This document shows positions 5,881-7,436 of a stretch of DNA of 7,436 nucleotides, piece after piece. Source of the stretch: Chlamydiota bacterium. GTDB taxonomy: Bacteria; Chlamydiota; Chlamydiia; Chlamydiales; SM23-39. The notes beneath the pieces are model-generated. The model saw only the letters and a program-made list of their open reading frames with translations, had not been told where the DNA came from and ran no database searches. The stretch spans positions 1 to 7,436 of the forward strand of contig JAJFMM010000017.1 in NCBI GenBank assembly GCA_021772165.1, in the 5' to 3' direction. The translations under genes were made by a program, and so were the position numbers. How positions within the stretch are numbered: the first letter of the stretch is position 1; each line of letters opens with the position of its first letter.

Positions 5881-6819
5881 TCAGAGTGCAGGCTCCTCTA
5901 CCATTGTCAGCAGTTCTTTTAATCGTTGGGTACTATTTTCTGCAAGAGAATCAGAGGGAGTTGTCTTTCTGAAGGGGCGATTCCCTGTAAAAAAATTGAT
6001 CAAAAAAACCAGACGCTCTTTCAAATCTGCGCGCTGTACGATGCTATCGATCAGCCCTTTTTCTAGAAGAAATTCCGATCTTTGTGCTCGCGGAGGCAAT
6101 TTTTGCTTAATCGTCTGCTCAACAACTCGCGGCCCTGCAAAAGCGATCAGTGCATCGGGCTCTGCAAGAATGACATCTCCCAGCGTGGCAAAGGAAGCTG
6201 TCACGCCTCCTGTCGTCGGATTGGTCAATACAGAGAAATAGGGCAGATTGGCAGCATGCAAGCGCGTTAAAGCCGCAGACGTCTTGGCCATCTGCATCAG
6301 AGAGAGAATCGACTCCTGCATCCTAGCTCCGCCTGACGCAGAAACCACGATGAGTGGCAGCCTATGCTCCACAGCGTACTCGATCAAACAGGTTAGCCTC
6401 TCTCCAAGAACCGATCCCATCGATCCTCCCATGAAAGAGAAGTCAAGGGCAGCGAGCGCAGTATCATGGCCATCCAGCTGACATCGCCCTGTCCAGATGG
6501 CATCGCTTCGGCCTGTCTTCTGAACGGCGATTTCGATGCGCTTCTTGTAACTCTCCGTATCGACGAATTCGAGTGCGTCGATCGGGACGATGTCTGTGAA
6601 CAGCTCCTCCGCACTCCCCTCATCGGCAAGCAGCGCTAAGCGCTCTTCGAGACCGAGACGATAATGGTGAGAACATTTCGGGCAGCAGTTTAGATTCTGC
6701 TGCAATTCATTCGCATGAATCAGTTCTGCACAGCCGGAACACTTGACCCAGCCGCTGAAACCATCCTTCTTCGTCGTTTGAACTTTAATTTTTGGTTTAT
6801 TACGCGAAAACAAACCCAT
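5881..6819 (-). CDS. accD: Acetyl-CoA carboxylase carboxyltransferase subunit beta
   Basis: Beta subunit of the alpha2-beta2 carboxyltransferase that moves the carboxyl group from carboxybiotin to acetyl-CoA, giving malonyl-CoA for fatty acid synthesis. The 312-residue length fits the family (E. coli 304). The N-terminal zinc ribbon is intact: Cys27-x2-Cys30 and Cys46-x2-Cys49, the same spacing as in E. coli. The crotonase-fold core shows GGSMGSVLGE (about 131-140), VSASGGARMQES (about 158-169), TNPTTGGVTASFATLGDV and AFAGPRVVEQTI, all hallmark blocks for binding acetyl-CoA and stabilising the enolate. The alpha subunit accA is not in the window. ATG at 6819 with AAGG ten bases upstream. First gene of the likely accD-dut-ptsN unit, preceded by its own promoter and a palindrome, so it can be expressed apart from sod. 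Confidence 0.97.
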   Translation of the reverse strand: MGLFSRNKPKIKVQTTKKDGFSGWVKCSGCAELIHANELQQNLNCCPKCSHHYRLGLEERLALLADEGSAEELFTDIVPIDALEFVDTESYKKRIEIAVQKTGRSDAIWTGRCQLDGHDTALAALDFSFMGGSMGSVLGERLTCLIEYAVEHRLPLIVVSASGGARMQESILSLMQMAKTSAALTRLHAANLPYFSVLTNPTTGGVTASFATLGDVILAEPDALIAFAGPRVVEQTIKQKLPPRAQRSEFLLEKGLIDSIVQRADLKERLVFLINFFTGNRPFRKTTPSDSLAENSTQRLKELLTMVEEPAL

Positions 6820-6836
6820 TCAAAATTACCTTATAT

Positions 6837-6852
6837 TGTTACTAAAGTAACA
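6837..6852. promoter_or_regulatory. Perfect 16-bp palindrome, candidate operator of accD
   Basis: TGTTACT-AA-AGTAACA, two perfect 7-base arms around two bases, begins two bases after the -10 box of the predicted accD promoter and would cover the transcription start (about 6848). This is a classic place for a repressor. I do not recognise the motif as the site of a known regulator (it is not a LexA, FNR, CRP, ArgR or NrdR box). No U-run follows on either strand, so a terminator for sod is a poorer explanation. Confidence 0.5.
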
Positions 6853-6854
6853 TC

Positions 6855-6883
6855 ATTTTACCATTCACCATTGAAGAGCTCAA
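6855..6883 (-). promoter_or_regulatory. Sigma70-like promoter of the accD-dut-ptsN unit
   Basis: On the minus strand TTGAGC (6883-6878, 4 of 6 to TTGACA), a 17-base spacer, then TAAAAT (6860-6855, 5 of 6 to TATAAT). The predicted start near 6848 gives a leader of about 29 bases that holds the AAGG ribosome site. The -35 box begins seven bases after the sod stop codon. Confidence 0.55.
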
Positions 6884-6889
6884 CAACAA

Positions 6890-7435
6890 TTAAACGATAG
6901 CCTTATTAAATCTTTCCTCAATATTCGCCCAATTAAATATTTGCCATATGGCTTTTACATAATCAGCACGTACGTTCTTATACTGCAAATAGTAAGCATG
7001 CTCCCATACATCCACGCCCAGGAGGGGAACTAGACCCTTTGTACTTAAGGGATCTTGGTTCTGGCAGGTCGCAATTTCGAGTCTTTTCAAACTTTTACTA
7101 TAACCCAACCATCCCCAGCCGGAGCCTTGGACGGCAATTGTCGCTGCGTTGAATTTTTCTTTGAATTGATCAAAGGACTCAAAATCGCGCTCAATGGCTT
7201 TGAGCAGCTCTCCTGTCGGGCCTTGAGAGTCGCCTTTCTGGGTAGGGGCTAGAATGGTCCAAAAGATGCTGTGGTTGATATGTCCGCCGCCATTGAATTT
7301 AATCGCCGATTGTAGAGCCACCATCGCAGCAATATCGTTCTTCGATTCAGCTTCATGGTACTTTTCCAAAGCAGCATTGAGATTAGTTACATATCCTTTG
7401 TGGTGCTTAGAGTAGTGCAGCTCCATGATTTCTTC
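6890..7435 (-). CDS. sodA: Manganese-type superoxide dismutase (N terminus cut by window edge)
   Basis: Converts superoxide to oxygen and hydrogen peroxide in the cytoplasm. The frame is open to the right edge (Glu-Glu-Ile before the Met at 7426), and the usual 20-odd N-terminal residues lie outside, so that Met is internal. Counting from it, the four metal ligands are His4 (MELHYSKHH), His52 (GGGHINHSIFW), Asp139 and His143 (DVWEHAYYLQYKN). The Gly-rich GGG before the second ligand and Gln124 in NQDPL are manganese-type signatures; iron enzymes have a Gln in the former stretch. QGSGWGWLGYS (100-110) is the usual core. The NQDPL...DVWEHAYYLQYKNVR...KAIW string closely resembles mitochondrial MnSOD of animals as I remember it. 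The neighbour accD is the chlamydial sodM-accD order. Ends 7 bases before the accD -35 box. Metal preference is inferred from signatures. Confidence 0.95.
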   Translation of the reverse strand, partial: EEIMELHYSKHHKGYVTNLNAALEKYHEAESKNDIAAMVALQSAIKFNGGGHINHSIFWTILAPTQKGDSQGPTGELLKAIERDFESFDQFKEKFNAATIAVQGSGWGWLGYSKSLKRLEIATCQNQDPLSTKGLVPLLGVDVWEHAYYLQYKNVRADYVKAIWQIFNWANIEERFNKAIV

Positions 7436-7436
7436 A

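Noticed and set aside
6830..6835. TATAAG as the -10 box of accD with the palindrome in its spacer
   Set aside because: It would leave an almost leaderless mRNA and no -35 box is found at the right distance. TTGAGC-N17-TAAAAT further upstream fits better and keeps the AAGG ribosome site in the leader.
1..7436. CRISPR array, insertion sequence, tRNA, rRNA or riboswitch
   Set aside because: No spaced short repeats, transposase-like protein, terminal repeats, cloverleaf or rRNA-like stretch was seen. Genes fill nearly all of the window, and the largest gap is 129 bases.

Overview
The window looks like a chromosomal segment from a chlamydia-related bacterium (order Chlamydiales, probably one of the environmental, amoeba-associated families). 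The main reason is gene order. The minus-strand block sod - accD - dut - ptsN - HTH/ptsN matches, from memory, the sodM-accD-dut-ptsN-ptsN block of Chlamydia trachomatis (about CT290-CT294), and clpC lies a few genes away there too (CT286). The organism is inferred from this synteny and from protein style; no search was run, and the genus is left open.

Left half, plus strand (1-4113): the 3' end of clpC, an AAA+ unfoldase of the ClpCP protease, runs in from the left edge. Nine bases after its stop begins the first of two tandem major facilitator superfamily transporters of the Bcr/CflA drug-efflux type. The second starts on a GTG that overlaps the stop of the first by four bases. The two transporters align over 392 residues without a single gap and are about two thirds identical by eye, so they are a local gene duplication. 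Spacing suggests one transcript for all three genes.

Right half, minus strand (7436-4110): read in the direction of transcription this holds a manganese-type superoxide dismutase (N terminus cut by the right edge), the acetyl-CoA carboxylase carboxyltransferase beta subunit accD, dUTPase dut, a PtsN-like EIIA, and a second EIIA fused to an N-terminal excisionase/MerR-like helix-turn-helix. accD, dut and the first ptsN are packed head to tail (0 bases between accD and dut). A good sigma70-like promoter with a perfect 16-bp palindrome just after its -10 box lies in front of accD. A 19-bp inverted repeat closes the accD-dut-ptsN unit, and a further dyad sits over the ribosome binding site of the HTH-EIIA gene.

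The two halves converge and collide: the stop codons of the second transporter and of the HTH-EIIA gene share the palindrome TTAA at 4110-4113, leaving no room for an ordinary terminator between them. The genes are mostly conserved housekeeping functions (proteolysis, lipid precursor supply, nucleotide hygiene, oxidative defence, nitrogen-type PTS signalling). The accessory element is the duplicated transporter pair. The points most worth a second look are the two candidate operators, the HTH-EIIA fusion as a possible PTS-controlled regulator, the mitochondrial-looking MnSOD, and the convergent overlap. No mobile element, CRISPR array, tRNA or rRNA was seen.
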